The notes: generated by a model from the sequence alone, not told the origin. 64,000 bases of DNA from Blautia schinkii (GCF_013304825.1 NZ_JAAWUO010000012.1:1-64000); one strand, 5' to 3'; counted from the stretch's first letter, positions 17,320 through 26,905 are shown. Numbers and translations: made by a program.

Positions 17320-18747
17320 ATGGCACACAAAAGAGTAGTGCTTTGTTTGTTAGGAACTATTTTGGCAGCATCCATGTTGAGCGGATGCACCGGAAAGAAG
17401 TCAGACCCTGTTACAATTACCGTATGGACATATTATAATGGAGATCAGCTTGATGCATTTAACAATCTGACAGAGAAATTTAATGAAACAGTTGGCAAGA
17501 AACAGGGAATTACGGTAGATAGCAAGAGCCTTGGAACGGTAGAAGACCTGGAAAAAAATGTTCTGGCAGCAGCAGACGGAGAGGTTGGAGCTTCCGAAGT
17601 TCCGAATATTTTTTCTGCATATGCTGATACAGCATATACCATGGATCAGAAGGACATGCTGGTAGATATTTCTGATTATCTTACAGATAAGGAAAAAGAA
17701 CAATATGTAGAGGGATATCTGAAAGAAGGAGACTTCTCAGATGATGGAAGTATTAAGATATTTCCGGTTGCGAAATCAACAGAGCTGCTTTTTCTCAATG
17801 ATACAGACTGGCAGAAATTTGCAGCGGATACAGGTGCGGAATATGATGATCTGAAGTCAATAGAAGGACTTGTTGAAACTGCAGAGAAATATTACAAATG
17901 GACAGATGAACAGACTCCGGATCAGCCAAACGACGGAAAGGCATTGTTTGGCCGTGATGCAATGGCCAATTACATTCTGGTAGGAGCCCAGGAACTTGGC
18001 TGTGATATTTTTGAAGTCAAAGATGAAAAAATGACTCTGAATTTTGACAAGGATGTAATCCGTACTTTGTGGGATAATTATTATGTTCCATATATCAAGG
18101 GATATTTTTCCGCATCAGGACGTTTCCGCAGTGATGATGTAAAAACCGGAAATGTACTTGGCTATGTTGGTTCAACATCCAGTGCCACATTCTTCCCGAC
18201 GGAAGTAACAAATGACAGTGGAGATACTTATGATATTTCACTGAAAGTACTTCCAAGTCCTAAATTTAAGGACGGCGATGATTACGCTGTACAGCAGGGC
18301 GCCGGAATGGTTGTGACCAAGGGCTCTGATGAAGAGATTAAAGCCAGCGTGGAATTTTTGAAGTGGTTCACGAAACCGGAGAACAATATTGATTTTTCCG
18401 TTGGTTCCGGCTATCTTCCGGTAACAAATGAAGCCAACAGTATTGATAAGATCAAATCTGTTGAGTCTGATATCAGCAGCTCTATGGAAGAGATCCTTAC
18501 GAAATCTGTAGATGAGATCAATAATAACAACCTGTATTATATGCATGCATTCGAGAATGGAAATGATGCAAGAACTGTCCTTCAGGAAGCGTTCGAAGAT
18601 GTTGCACAGCAGGATCGCGCAACGGTAGAAGAACGTCTGGCAGAAGGACAGAGTGCACAGGAGGCAGAAGCTGAGTTTCTGTCGGATGATTATTTTGAAA
18701 ACTGGTATCAGAATGTCCTTTCAGAGCTTCAGGCGTATGAAGGCTAA
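17320..18747 (+). CDS. family 1 extracellular solute-binding lipoprotein next to a c-di-GMP protein
   Basis: A 475-aa protein with a type II signal peptide: basic start, hydrophobic core and lipobox LSGC with Cys23. The mature part begins with the VTITVWTYY strand typical of sugar-type binding proteins, ending in an acidic helical tail. An AAGGGAG box precedes the ATG. No permease or ATPase gene is adjacent. Instead a dual GGDEF-EAL membrane protein follows 37 nt later in the same transcript. It may therefore serve as an external sensor subunit for that enzyme. The ligand is unknown. Confidence 0.88.
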   Translation: MAHKRVVLCLLGTILAASMLSGCTGKKSDPVTITVWTYYNGDQLDAFNNLTEKFNETVGKKQGITVDSKSLGTVEDLEKNVLAAADGEVGASEVPNIFSAYADTAYTMDQKDMLVDISDYLTDKEKEQYVEGYLKEGDFSDDGSIKIFPVAKSTELLFLNDTDWQKFAADTGAEYDDLKSIEGLVETAEKYYKWTDEQTPDQPNDGKALFGRDAMANYILVGAQELGCDIFEVKDEKMTLNFDKDVIRTLWDNYYVPYIKGYFSASGRFRSDDVKTGNVLGYVGSTSSATFFPTEVTNDSGDTYDISLKVLPSPKFKDGDDYAVQQGAGMVVTKGSDEEIKASVEFLKWFTKPENNIDFSVGSGYLPVTNEANSIDKIKSVESDISSSMEEILTKSVDEINNNNLYYMHAFENGNDARTVLQEAFEDVAQQDRATVEERLAEGQSAQEAEAEFLSDDYFENWYQNVLSELQAYEG

Positions 18748-18784
18748 CGCAGACTGAAGTCTCAGGAAGGAGGAACTGCTGATC

Positions 18785-21772
18785 ATGAAAAAAAAGGAGA
18801 AATCCATTTTTCGTACGATCCTGACAGCTATGTTGATGGTTCTGGGAATCGAGATACTGCTTCTGGTGGCTGCTTTAGGCATCAGTCATGTGAGCAGTCA
18901 GCTGGATCAGAATGCAGTTGATATTCTGAAAAAACAGGTGGATAACAGAAGCAGTTATCTGGAGAGCATTCTGTCTTCAGATCAGAATCTTTCAAATCTT
19001 TCAGAACGGATCAATGAAGTGACGGAGGAGCTGATTGATTCCGGTGAGATAGATATTCAGAATATCGGAACAAATAAAGAAGATTATCTGCCGTTGATGA
19101 AGTGTATTAATGATTCAATGATCAGTACTATGAGGCGGAGAGCAGTTACAGGAATTTTTGTAGCCTTTAACACAGAGGATCTGGACGAAAAAGGCCAGAA
19201 AGATGTGATTCCTGCTTTGTATATAAGAGATCTGGATCCGGATTCCCTGCCAGCGCGGAAGAATACAGATCTTCTGATGGAGAGATCGCCGGTTGAGCTG
19301 GTTAAGACGATGGGAATTTCCACGGATAAGGGTTGGAAATCGAAGTTGGCTCTTTCGGATGAAAGTACGAAAAGGATCATGTATCCTGTTTTTCAGGCTG
19401 CATATAAAGACCATGGTCAGCTTGAGGCATCAGATTATGGACACTGGTCAACAGAAGAATATACACTGGATGGAGATAACCGTCCAGCGATCGCTTACTC
19501 TGTTCCACTGATCCTTTCGGATGGAACTGTTTATGGCGTTCTAGGAGTTGAGCTTCTCTCGGAATATCTGAATACACAGATACCTTATGAGGAACTGCAG
19601 AATGAAGGAGAAGGCACTTATATTCTGGCGTATACGAAGTCATCATTAAAAGATGACGGAATCGTTATCTCAGGAATCGGAGGAATCAATGGAAAAAATC
19701 TCTCCGATGAAGAAGTATTGAGAAACAGTGAACTGACATTGCACAAAAACAGCTACGGAGAGTATCAGCTGGATCTGACGGGAAAAAGATATTATATATC
19801 CATGAAACCGATCCAGCTGTACAATCGGAACGCTCCTTTTTCAGATGAGCAGTGGGTTCTGCTGGGGGTTGTGGAAAATAATCAGCTGTTCTCTTTCTCA
19901 AGACATGTGCTTCGGATGCTGATATTTACCGTTTTAATGACTGTAGTGGTGGGTGTTCTCAGCAGCCTGATCGTCAGTCTCCGTCTGGCACGGCCTGTGC
20001 GGAAACTCTCTTCGGAAGTTGAGGAAGCACAAAAAAATAACAGTACATCGCTGAAGTTTTCCAATACGGGAATCCGGGAGCTGGATCAGTTTGCAGGTGC
20101 GATCATGCAGCTGAACAAGGATATGGTAACAGTATCTACGAAATTTCTGCGCATTATGGAAATGGCCAGTGTGGAGCTTGGTGGATTTGAGGTCCGTACC
20201 GATACCAAGAGCGTTTATGTGACAGATAATTTCTTTTCCATGCTTGGAATGGAACGTGATCCAGACGAAATTCTTGATGCGGACAGCTTTGTGAAGATCG
20301 TGAAAAATTTTGAAAGTGAATGTTCTTATATAACGGGCAGCGATAACGCAAAAGTATATTGTGTGAAGTATGATGACGGAGACGTCCGTTATGTCCGAAT
20401 GGAGATCAACAAAGAAATGAACCGGTGTATCGGTCTTGTGGAAGATGTGACGAAAGTTACCAGAGAGCGTATGAGCATTGAATATGAGAGAGATTATGAT
20501 ACGCTGACCGGACTTTACAACAGACGTGCTTTCCAGAGAGAAAGTGAGAAGTTGTTCCGCGAGCATCCGGAGAAGCTGAAACATGCGGCGTTTGTGATGA
20601 TTGATATGGATAATCTGAAATATACGAATGATAATTTCGGACATGATTTTGGTGACAGATACATTTACGAGGCTGGAAAAGGCTTTGCAGATTATACACC
20701 ACAGGGAACTATTTGTTCCAGAATCTCCGGCGATGAGTTCAATCTTCTTTTCTATGGTTACGACAGTCAGGATGAGATCCGCAAGGTGATCGCTGAAGTA
20801 AAAGCTGCTATTGACAGAAAATGTATAATGCTTCCAAGCGGAAGAAAACTTAAGTTAAGCATTTCAGGCGGCATTTGCTGGTATCCGGAGAACACAAAAG
20901 ATCTGAAACTGATGAAGAAATATGCAGATTTTGCAATGTATCAGGTTAAGCGCTCTGCGAAAGGCAATATTCAGGAGTTTGATCCGGATGTTTATAACAG
21001 GAATGCCAGTGAGGAACAGCAGAGGAAACAGTTCCGGCAGCTGATCCGAAGAGAGGAACTTCGGTATTACTATCAGCCAATTGTATCTGCAGTTACCGGA
21101 AAGGTCTATGCACTGGAAGCACTGATGCATATTGATCTGCCAGCACTGAAATCACCGGAAGATGTAGTAAAACTTGCCAGAGAAGAGAAATGTCTCCATG
21201 AGCTTGAGCGAATTACGTTTTTCCGGGCAGCAGAAGGTTATGTTCAGCTGAGAGAGAATGGTGATGTAAGAGGCGATGAACTTCTGTTTATCAACTCTAT
21301 TGCCAGTGAGTGCATGAGCAATGATGAATGCAGGGAATTTAACCGGAAATATGGCGATCTTCAGCCACAGCTGGTTCTGGAGATCACAGAGCAGGAATCC
21401 TTGAATAAGAAAGGAAATATGCCGGGCTTCCTTGGTGCGATTGCATTGGATGATTATGGAAGTGGCTACAACAGTGAGAAGAGTCTGCTTACTATTTCAC
21501 CGCAGTATATTAAGGTGGATATGGCAATCATCCGCGATATTGATACAGATCCGGATAAACAGCAGATCGTAGTAAATATTGTAAATTATGCGCATCAGCG
21601 AGGAATGTATATCGTAGCAGAAGGCATTGAAACTCCGGCAGAGCTTGAGAAGGTTCTGGAGCTTGGAGTGGATCTGCTTCAGGGCTATTATCTGGCAAGG
21701 CCGGCAGCAGTGCCGGGAGAGATCAATTCCGAAGCAATAAAAATTATTAAGAACAGAAGTCGGGAAGTGTGA
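18785..21772 (+). CDS. membrane sensor with PAS-like, GGDEF and EAL domains (c-di-GMP turnover)
   Basis: A 995-aa protein. A transmembrane helix (about 13-35), a large extracellular sensor (about 40-370, Cache-like), a second helix (about 377-400) and a HAMP-like linker are followed by a PAS-like region (about 455-560), a GGDEF domain and an EAL domain. The GGDEF motif reads SGDEF (648-652). EAL is intact at 778-780, with the later metal/base residues also visible (LEITEQE, DDYGSGY, YIKVD, AEGIET). It probably makes and/or degrades c-di-GMP in response to an outside signal. AAGGAGG precedes the ATG. The binding lipoprotein upstream is the likely partner. Confidence 0.92.
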   Translation: MKKKEKSIFRTILTAMLMVLGIEILLLVAALGISHVSSQLDQNAVDILKKQVDNRSSYLESILSSDQNLSNLSERINEVTEELIDSGEIDIQNIGTNKEDYLPLMKCINDSMISTMRRRAVTGIFVAFNTEDLDEKGQKDVIPALYIRDLDPDSLPARKNTDLLMERSPVELVKTMGISTDKGWKSKLALSDESTKRIMYPVFQAAYKDHGQLEASDYGHWSTEEYTLDGDNRPAIAYSVPLILSDGTVYGVLGVELLSEYLNTQIPYEELQNEGEGTYILAYTKSSLKDDGIVISGIGGINGKNLSDEEVLRNSELTLHKNSYGEYQLDLTGKRYYISMKPIQLYNRNAPFSDEQWVLLGVVENNQLFSFSRHVLRMLIFTVLMTVVVGVLSSLIVSLRLARPVRKLSSEVEEAQKNNSTSLKFSNTGIRELDQFAGAIMQLNKDMVTVSTKFLRIMEMASVELGGFEVRTDTKSVYVTDNFFSMLGMERDPDEILDADSFVKIVKNFESECSYITGSDNAKVYCVKYDDGDVRYVRMEINKEMNRCIGLVEDVTKVTRERMSIEYERDYDTLTGLYNRRAFQRESEKLFREHPEKLKHAAFVMIDMDNLKYTNDNFGHDFGDRYIYEAGKGFADYTPQGTICSRISGDEFNLLFYGYDSQDEIRKVIAEVKAAIDRKCIMLPSGRKLKLSISGGICWYPENTKDLKLMKKYADFAMYQVKRSAKGNIQEFDPDVYNRNASEEQQRKQFRQLIRREELRYYYQPIVSAVTGKVYALEALMHIDLPALKSPEDVVKLAREEKCLHELERITFFRAAEGYVQLRENGDVRGDELLFINSIASECMSNDECREFNRKYGDLQPQLVLEITEQESLNKKGNMPGFLGAIALDDYGSGYNSEKSLLTISPQYIKVDMAIIRDIDTDPDKQQIVVNIVNYAHQRGMYIVAEGIETPAELEKVLELGVDLLQGYYLARPAAVPGEINSEAIKIIKNRSREV

Positions 21773-21790
21773 TACTTCCCGGCTTTTTTT
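21759..21790 (+). terminator. terminator overlapping the stop of the GGDEF-EAL gene
   Basis: A GTCGGGAAGT/ACTTCCCGGC stem with T7. The stop codon TGA (21770-21772) lies in the loop. Confidence 0.9.
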
Positions 21791-21922
21791 ATCTGTTTGA
21801 CAATACATATTTCTCCCATTTTTTCACATAATAACCATACAGATAAACAAACGGCTGCGGCAAATATAAAATTACTGTACAGCAGCGATCAGATAAGAAA
21901 AATGCAGGAGGAAAAAGACAAG

Positions 21923-22471
21923 ATGAAAGCAACAGGAATTGTTCGTCGGATCGACGACCTGGGCCGGGTGGTGATCCCGAAGGAGATACGAAAGACACTT
22001 AAGATCAAAGAAGGAACACCTCTGGAGATCTTTACAGACAGGGAGGGGCAGATCATTCTGAAAAAATATTCACCTATTGGTGAGCTGAATAATTTTGCAG
22101 AAGAATATGCGGAGGCACTGGTGCAGACAACCGGGCTGACAGCCTGTATTACAGACAGGGATGTAGTGGTGGCAGCGGCAGGAAGCGGAAGCAGGGAGCT
22201 TGATGGAAAAGAAATCAGCATGGAGCTGGACGAGGTGATCTCCGGGAGGGAGACACGTCTTATTAATGGAAGCAGCCGTGAAGATGTGTCGGTAACTCTC
22301 GGGCACAAGGACAGCTTTACCGGAAAAATGATCCAGCCGATCTTATGTGCAAGTGATGCCATAGGATCTGTGATACTTCTTGGAAAATCTGATAAGAATG
22401 TACTGGGCGAAAAAGAACGTGCGCTGGTAAAGACAGCTGCGAGTTTCCTGGGAAGACAGATGGAGCAGTGA
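21923..22471 (+). CDS. spoVT: stage V sporulation protein T (AbrB-family regulator)
   Basis: A 182-aa protein with an N-terminal AbrB swapped-hairpin DNA-binding domain (GIVRRIDDLGRVVIPKEIRK, residues 4-23) and a C-terminal GAF-like domain. Length and both domains match SpoVT, the forespore regulator of late sporulation genes. GGAGG lies upstream of ATG 21923. A longer frame starting at 21797 lacks a ribosome binding site and runs through the terminator region. Confidence 0.92.
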   Translation: MKATGIVRRIDDLGRVVIPKEIRKTLKIKEGTPLEIFTDREGQIILKKYSPIGELNNFAEEYAEALVQTTGLTACITDRDVVVAAAGSGSRELDGKEISMELDEVISGRETRLINGSSREDVSVTLGHKDSFTGKMIQPILCASDAIGSVILLGKSDKNVLGEKERALVKTAASFLGRQMEQ

Positions 22472-22476
22472 AATTC

Positions 22477-23040
22477 TTATGGCGGCGGAGTACACCTCTG
22501 GGGAAAGTTATGATATTCTTCCAGAGTCAGGTTAGTGATCGTCAGCCAGGACGCCAGCGGTTTTGTCACATAGCGAATGTGCCAGGGTTCGTAAGGCATG
22601 CCGGTGATCTCTTCTTTATTTTCAGGATACCGGAGAATAAAGCCATAGAGAGAAGCATTACGTTTCAGCCATCGCCCTTCTCCGGTGGAAGCGAATTTTT
22701 CGCACAGTTCCATATGGAGGGACGGACAGGAAACATCAAGGGCCAGTCCGCTCTGGTGCTCGCTTGCACCTGGAACAGCTACAAATCTGCTCCCTGTAAA
22801 AAGCTCCTTTTGTCTTTGAAAAGAGCGGTAGCCGGAGACTGCCCACAGATTCAGGCCGGACTTATGGCAGGCATGGAAGAGCTGGGAAGCCGCCTTTGCA
22901 GCCTGGTATTCCAGAAGACGTTTCGGATCTCCCGGTGCAGCCTCAAAAGGCAGCCCGATATCAATAAGATGCTCCGGCACAAAAGCTTCCGGCAGCGGAT
23001 GTTCCCTGCTGATCAGCCGGGTATAAAAATCTCTGTGCAT
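22477..23040 (-). CDS. D-alanyl-D-alanine carboxypeptidase, VanY/M15B family
   Basis: A 187-aa zinc peptidase of the M15 family. SGYRSFQRQ (69-77), the zinc motif SEHQSGLALD (His95, Asp102) and EPWHIRYV (Glu151, His154) are all present. It would trim the terminal D-Ala of peptidoglycan stems. No signal peptide is evident, which is unusual for a wall enzyme. ATG 23040 is 6 nt after AAAGGGGG. That site is itself the 3' arm of a hairpin terminator for pncB. Confidence 0.88.
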   Translation of the reverse strand: MHRDFYTRLISREHPLPEAFVPEHLIDIGLPFEAAPGDPKRLLEYQAAKAASQLFHACHKSGLNLWAVSGYRSFQRQKELFTGSRFVAVPGASEHQSGLALDVSCPSLHMELCEKFASTGEGRWLKRNASLYGFILRYPENKEEITGMPYEPWHIRYVTKPLASWLTITNLTLEEYHNFPQRCTPPP

Positions 23041-23092
23041 AAAAAACCCCCTTTCCTTATCCATAAGCTTATGATAAGAAAAGGGGGTTTAT
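23041..23092 (-). terminator. pncB terminator that contains the downstream ribosome binding site
   Basis: On the minus strand, AAACCCCCTTTTCTTATC pairs with GATAAGGAAAGGGGGTTT (17 of 18 paired), with a T6 run directly before the vanY ATG. The 3' arm carries the only good ribosome binding site of that gene. Confidence 0.85.
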
Positions 23093-23104
23093 GATTATTT
23101 TATC

Positions 23105-24565
23105 TTAGAGAGCTTTCTCACTCATTTCTTCCAGAAGAGCTTTTTTCATGTCGTAAAGTGACTGGGAAAGATCTACATATACTTTCTGCGGATTTACAAA
23201 ACGTCTGGATTCATCCCAAAGAGTATTCTGCTCTTTCTTGCAGTAGTCACGGAGTTCCATGACAGATGGAGATGTGTAAACGCTCTTTCCACCTTTGATA
23301 ACCGGAACAAGAAGCTCGCGGAGTTCGTAGGTTCCGCCGAGAACTTTAGTTTTCTTCCAGGTGTCAACCGGGTCGAAGATGACCATGGTCTCTTCAGGAT
23401 CAAATTCTTCATCTGCAAGGCAGATCAGGTCAGCTTTGATCTTGCCGGTTTTCTTGCTGTAGATACGGTATACAGTTTTGTTGCCGGGGTTGGTAACTTT
23501 CTCTGTGTTCTCGGAAAGTTTGATCTTCGGTACGAAGGTATCGCTGTTAGCGTCCTTTACTGCGGCAAGCTTGTATACGCCGCCGAAAGCAGGATTGTCG
23601 TCTGCTGTGATCAGTTTCGTTCCAACACCCCAGGAATTGATCTTGGCATCCTGAGCTTTCAGGCTCTCGATCAGATACTCGTCAAGATCGCTGGATGCGG
23701 AAATGGTAGCATCATCAAAACCTGCAGCTGCAAGCATCTTATAAGCTTTCTTGGAAAGGTATGCCAGGTCTCCGCTGTCGATGCGGATTCCGTAATTCTT
23801 CAGCTGGATGCCTTCCTCACGCATCTCCTCGAATACGCGGATCGCATTTGGAACACCGGATTTCAGTACATCGTAGGTGTCTACCAGAAGTGTGCAGGAA
23901 TTCGGATAAAGTTTCGCATATGTCTTGAATGCTGTGTACTCATCCGGGAAGCTCATGATCCAGGAATGAGCATGTGTTCCAAGTACCGGAACATTAAACA
24001 TCTGGCCTGTCAGTACATTGGAAGTACCGGCACATCCGCCGATTATTGCGGCTCTGGCACCAAAGATACCGGCATCAGGACCCTGTGCACGACGAAGACC
24101 GAATTCCATGATCGGCTCACCCTTGGCTGCGTGGCATACACGTGCGGCTTTGGTAGCGATCAGGCTCTGGTGGTTCATGATGTTTAAGATAGCAGTCTCA
24201 ACAAGCTGGGCCTCCATGATCGGCGCGATAACCTTGACCATAGGCTCTCTCGGAAAGATCACGGTTCCTTCCGGGATCGCGTAGATATCACCGGTAAACT
24301 TGAAGCTGCTTAAATACTCAAGAAAATCTTCTTCAAAAATCCCAAGGCTTCGCAGATAGGTAATGTCTTCTTCTGTAAAACGAAGGTTTTCGATATATTC
24401 GATCATCTGTTCCAGTCCGGCACAGATGGCGAAACCGCCGCCGTTTGGATTATTGCGGTAAAACATATCGAAGATTACGGTCTGGTTGGTCGGGTTTTTG
24501 AAATATCCCTGCATCATGGTAAGCTCATAGAGGTCCGTGAGCAGGGTAAGGTTATTTGCTCGCAT
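23105..24565 (-). CDS. pncB: nicotinate phosphoribosyltransferase
   Basis: A 486-aa type II phosphoribosyltransferase that makes nicotinate mononucleotide from nicotinate and PRPP for NAD salvage. Visible landmarks are LTDLYELTMMQGY at the N-terminus, HSWIMSFPDE in the middle, LVDTYDVLKSG and RIDSGDLAYLSK in the catalytic barrel. Length is normal for the clostridial form. AAGGAG is 6 nt before the ATG. Its own promoter and a leader hairpin lie upstream, and a strong terminator follows. Confidence 0.95.
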   Translation of the reverse strand: MRANNLTLLTDLYELTMMQGYFKNPTNQTVIFDMFYRNNPNGGGFAICAGLEQMIEYIENLRFTEEDITYLRSLGIFEEDFLEYLSSFKFTGDIYAIPEGTVIFPREPMVKVIAPIMEAQLVETAILNIMNHQSLIATKAARVCHAAKGEPIMEFGLRRAQGPDAGIFGARAAIIGGCAGTSNVLTGQMFNVPVLGTHAHSWIMSFPDEYTAFKTYAKLYPNSCTLLVDTYDVLKSGVPNAIRVFEEMREEGIQLKNYGIRIDSGDLAYLSKKAYKMLAAAGFDDATISASSDLDEYLIESLKAQDAKINSWGVGTKLITADDNPAFGGVYKLAAVKDANSDTFVPKIKLSENTEKVTNPGNKTVYRIYSKKTGKIKADLICLADEEFDPEETMVIFDPVDTWKKTKVLGGTYELRELLVPVIKGGKSVYTSPSVMELRDYCKKEQNTLWDESRRFVNPQKVYVDLSQSLYDMKKALLEEMSEKAL

Positions 24566-24583
24566 ATTATTCTCCTTTGGATG

Positions 24584-24606
24584 CCTCCGGATATTGTGAC
24601 CGGAGG
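24584..24606 (-). promoter_or_regulatory. leader hairpin before pncB
   Basis: A perfect 7-bp stem (CCTCCGG/CCGGAGG) with a 9-nt loop, ending about 10 nt before the pncB ribosome binding site. It may influence translation or mRNA stability. No known riboswitch is recognised. Confidence 0.4.
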
Positions 24607-24648
24607 GGAATACACGGTAGTTTCCGTTCTTTATTATTTATAAGGCTT

Positions 24649-24676
24649 ATTATAACACAAAGGAGTGGATTGTAAA
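24649..24676 (-). promoter_or_regulatory. pncB promoter
   Basis: On the minus strand TTTACA (24671-24676 in reverse), a 16-nt spacer and TATAAT (24649-24654 in reverse), about 80 nt before the start codon. Confidence 0.65.
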
Positions 24677-24791
24677 ATTTTTTTTAAGTCAGAGGGGGTA
24701 TTTTAAATTCCGGAAAGCTGCATAAAATAAGGCTTTCCGGCACTTTGGAAAAGTTTTTTTGAGAAAAAATAAAAAAAATTGAAAAAAGGGG

Positions 24792-24820
24792 TTGCAATTT
24801 TAAAAAACCTGTTATATAAT
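24792..24820 (+). promoter_or_regulatory. promoter of tRNA-Gln
   Basis: TTGCAA (24792-24797), 17-nt spacer, TATAAT (24815-24820), 43 nt before the mature tRNA. Confidence 0.8.
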
Positions 24821-24863
24821 ATCATTCGTCGCAAGCGATAAGGCAAGCGAAAAACAAACACAT

Positions 24864-24935
24864 AGGGCTATCGCCAAACGGTAAGGCAACGGACTCTGAC
24901 TCCGTCAGTTCAAGGTTCGAATCCTTGTAGCCCTG
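24864..24935 (+). tRNA. tRNA-Gln (CTG)
   Basis: A 72-nt cloverleaf with acceptor AGGGCTA/TAGCCCT and anticodon CTG in loop CTCTGAC. Discriminator G, no CCA encoded. It has its own promoter and terminator. Confidence 0.96.
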
Positions 24936-24941
24936 CTTCTT

Positions 24942-24969
24942 AAGCACCTCGATTGAGAGGTGCTTTTTT
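24942..24969 (+). terminator. terminator of tRNA-Gln
   Basis: An AAGCACCTC/GAGGTGCTT stem with a 6-nt loop and T-run. A second short hairpin (GCCC-TTC-GGGC flanked by A-runs) lies at 25006-25032. Confidence 0.92.
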
Positions 24970-25162
24970 GTGCTATGGGAAATTAATTTGCAATGTTTCA
25001 TGATACAAAAAAGCCCTTCGGGCAGAAAAAACAAGTGCGTTTCCCCATGTCAAGTGGTACAATAAAAACGGGTAATTGTAAAATGATTATCTGTTTTCAT
25101 AAGTATACAGTAAAGCGGAATGCGAATATCCGCTCTATGTTACGGACATTGCAACTGGAGGA

Positions 25163-25885
25163 ATGAAAGAAAACAATATGAGTTACAGTTTTGAAAGTCG
25201 TGTAAGGTTCAGCGAGATCGGAGAAAATGGCTGCCTGGATCTGCCTGGTGTTCTGGATTATTTTCAGGACTGCTGTACATTTGAGTCTGAAAAGACAGGG
25301 CTTGGGATGGAAGTATTAAAGGTACAGAAACGTGCCTGGGTGCTTTCTGCGTGGCAGGTAGTAGTGAAGAGATATCCGAAGCTTGGTGAAAATATAAAAG
25401 TAATAACTATTCCCTATGGGTTCCGTGGCTTTATCGGAATGCGTAATTTTATCCTGGAGACAGCAGGGGGTGAGAAGCTGGCCTGGGCGAATTCCTACTG
25501 GTCTTTTATCAATACAGAAACAGGAGTTCCTGAGAAGCTGACACCGGCAGATACAGAGCCCTATGATCTGGGAGATAAAATCGATATGGATTACGCACCG
25601 AGGAAGATCGCACTTCCCAAAGAACGGGAGAAACAGGAAGCTTTTGCAGTGCAGAAGCATCATCTGGATACCAATCATCATGTAAACAACTGTCAGTATA
25701 TCCGTATGGCAGCTGATTATCTGCCGGAAGCTTTCAGAGTCAGCCAGCTTCGGGTGGAATATAAGAGACAGGCTGTTCTGGGAAATGTGATCGTGCCGGA
25801 AGTGTATGCAGCAGATGGGAAAGTGGCAGTTATCCTGAATGCAGAAGATAACGAACCATATGCAGTTGTAGAATTTACGGAATAA
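25163..25885 (+). CDS. acyl-ACP thioesterase (FatA-like)
   Basis: About 240 aa with two hot-dog domains. The first has the DYFQDCC helix, the second the catalytic region LDTNHHVNNCQYI (conserved Asn/His of the family). It releases free fatty acids from acyl carrier protein. GGAGG (25157-25161) is only 1 nt from ATG 25163 and 16 nt from ATG 25178. Neither spacing is ideal, and the shorter form beginning MSYSF is homologous in starting position to relatives. Confidence 0.88.
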   Translation: MKENNMSYSFESRVRFSEIGENGCLDLPGVLDYFQDCCTFESEKTGLGMEVLKVQKRAWVLSAWQVVVKRYPKLGENIKVITIPYGFRGFIGMRNFILETAGGEKLAWANSYWSFINTETGVPEKLTPADTEPYDLGDKIDMDYAPRKIALPKEREKQEAFAVQKHHLDTNHHVNNCQYIRMAADYLPEAFRVSQLRVEYKRQAVLGNVIVPEVYAADGKVAVILNAEDNEPYAVVEFTE

Positions 25886-25951
25886 GATATGCGTTGCTGT
25901 ATGGTTATTGTTACGTATTATTTGAGGATACTTTTATTTGATCGATAAAGT

Positions 25952-25986
25952 AAATTGCGAAGCAGATTTAGAATTTCTGGCTTCTT
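25952..25986 (+). repeat. possible third copy of a leader element
   Basis: The stretch has GCGAAGCAGATTT and AATTTCTGGCTT halves, resembling the better-supported elements at 43202-43266 and 48507-48573. Like them it lies immediately before a ribosome binding site. The match is weaker and could be chance. Confidence 0.25.
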
Positions 25987-26004
25987 AAAGGAGGAAACGT
26001 TACT

Positions 26005-26706
26005 ATGCTGGAAAAATTAAAAGAGGAAGTTTACAAAGCGAATATGGATCTGCCGAAATACGGGCTTGTAACTTTTACATGGGGAAATGTCAGCGGTATT
26101 GACAGAGAGAAAGGTCTTTTTGTTATTAAACCAAGTGGTGTTGAGTACGACAAGCTGACACCGGATGATATGGTTGTTGTAGACCTGGAAGGAAATAAGG
26201 TTGAGGGTAAATATAACCCGTCTTCCGATACAGCAACTCACGTAGTTCTCTACCGTGCATTCCCGAATATCGGCGGTATTGTGCATACTCATTCATCATG
26301 GGCTACAAGCTGGGCGCAGGCAGGAAGATCGATTCCGTGCTACGGAACTACCCATGCAGATTATATCTACGGTGAAGTTCCATGTGTGCGTAATCTGACC
26401 AAGCGTGAGATCGAAGAAGCTTACGAGAAGAATACAGGTGTTCTTATTGCAGATTATTTCAAAAACAGAGATTACGAGGCAGTACCGGCAGTTCTCTGCA
26501 AGAACCACGGACCTTTCACCTGGGGAAAAGATGCTCATGAGGCTGTCCACAATGCTGTTGTTCTCGAGGAAGTTGCCAAGATGGCATCCCGCTGTGAGCT
26601 GATCAATCCAGATGTGAAGCCTGCACCGCAGGAACTTCAGGACAAGCACTATTACAGAAAACATGGTGCAAATGCTTACTACGGGCAGATCAATAACGAG
26701 GATTGA
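26005..26706 (+). CDS. araD: L-ribulose-5-phosphate 4-epimerase family class II aldolase
   Basis: A 233-aa AraD/FucA-family enzyme. The conserved WGNVSG, KPSGVEY, THSSWA metal-binding HTH and KNHGPFTWG motifs are present, with further metal-binding His near residue 170. It would interconvert ribulose-5-phosphate and xylulose-5-phosphate. A strong AAAGGAGG precedes the ATG. No arabinose isomerase, kinase or transporter gene is nearby, so it is a lone gene here and could serve another pentose route. Confidence 0.9.
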   Translation: MLEKLKEEVYKANMDLPKYGLVTFTWGNVSGIDREKGLFVIKPSGVEYDKLTPDDMVVVDLEGNKVEGKYNPSSDTATHVVLYRAFPNIGGIVHTHSSWATSWAQAGRSIPCYGTTHADYIYGEVPCVRNLTKREIEEAYEKNTGVLIADYFKNRDYEAVPAVLCKNHGPFTWGKDAHEAVHNAVVLEEVAKMASRCELINPDVKPAPQELQDKHYYRKHGANAYYGQINNED

Positions 26707-26731
26707 CCGACAAAATAATAAAATTTTCAGG

Positions 26732-26761
26732 AATGCCGCGGATAAAACAGCGGCATTTTTT
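26732..26761 (+). terminator. terminator of the araD-like gene
   Basis: An AATGCCGC/GCGGCATT stem with a 9-nt loop and T6, 25 nt after the stop. Confidence 0.9.
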
Positions 26762-26905
26762 ACTGTCTGTCTCTAATTCTAGCGAATTTTGTCGAAAAAT
26801 GCCGAAAAAACTGTATTTGCTGACCTTTAACACCGAAAATGTTGAAATATGTGCTAATGTCAAGAATAATGCGCGTTATTAACACATTTTGGAAAAGGTA
26901 TCGGT

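Noticed and set aside
25109-25142. Fourth copy of the leader element before the thioesterase gene
   Set aside because: It has only a simple AGCGGA/TCCGCT hairpin and lacks the linker and second stem, so similarity is too weak.
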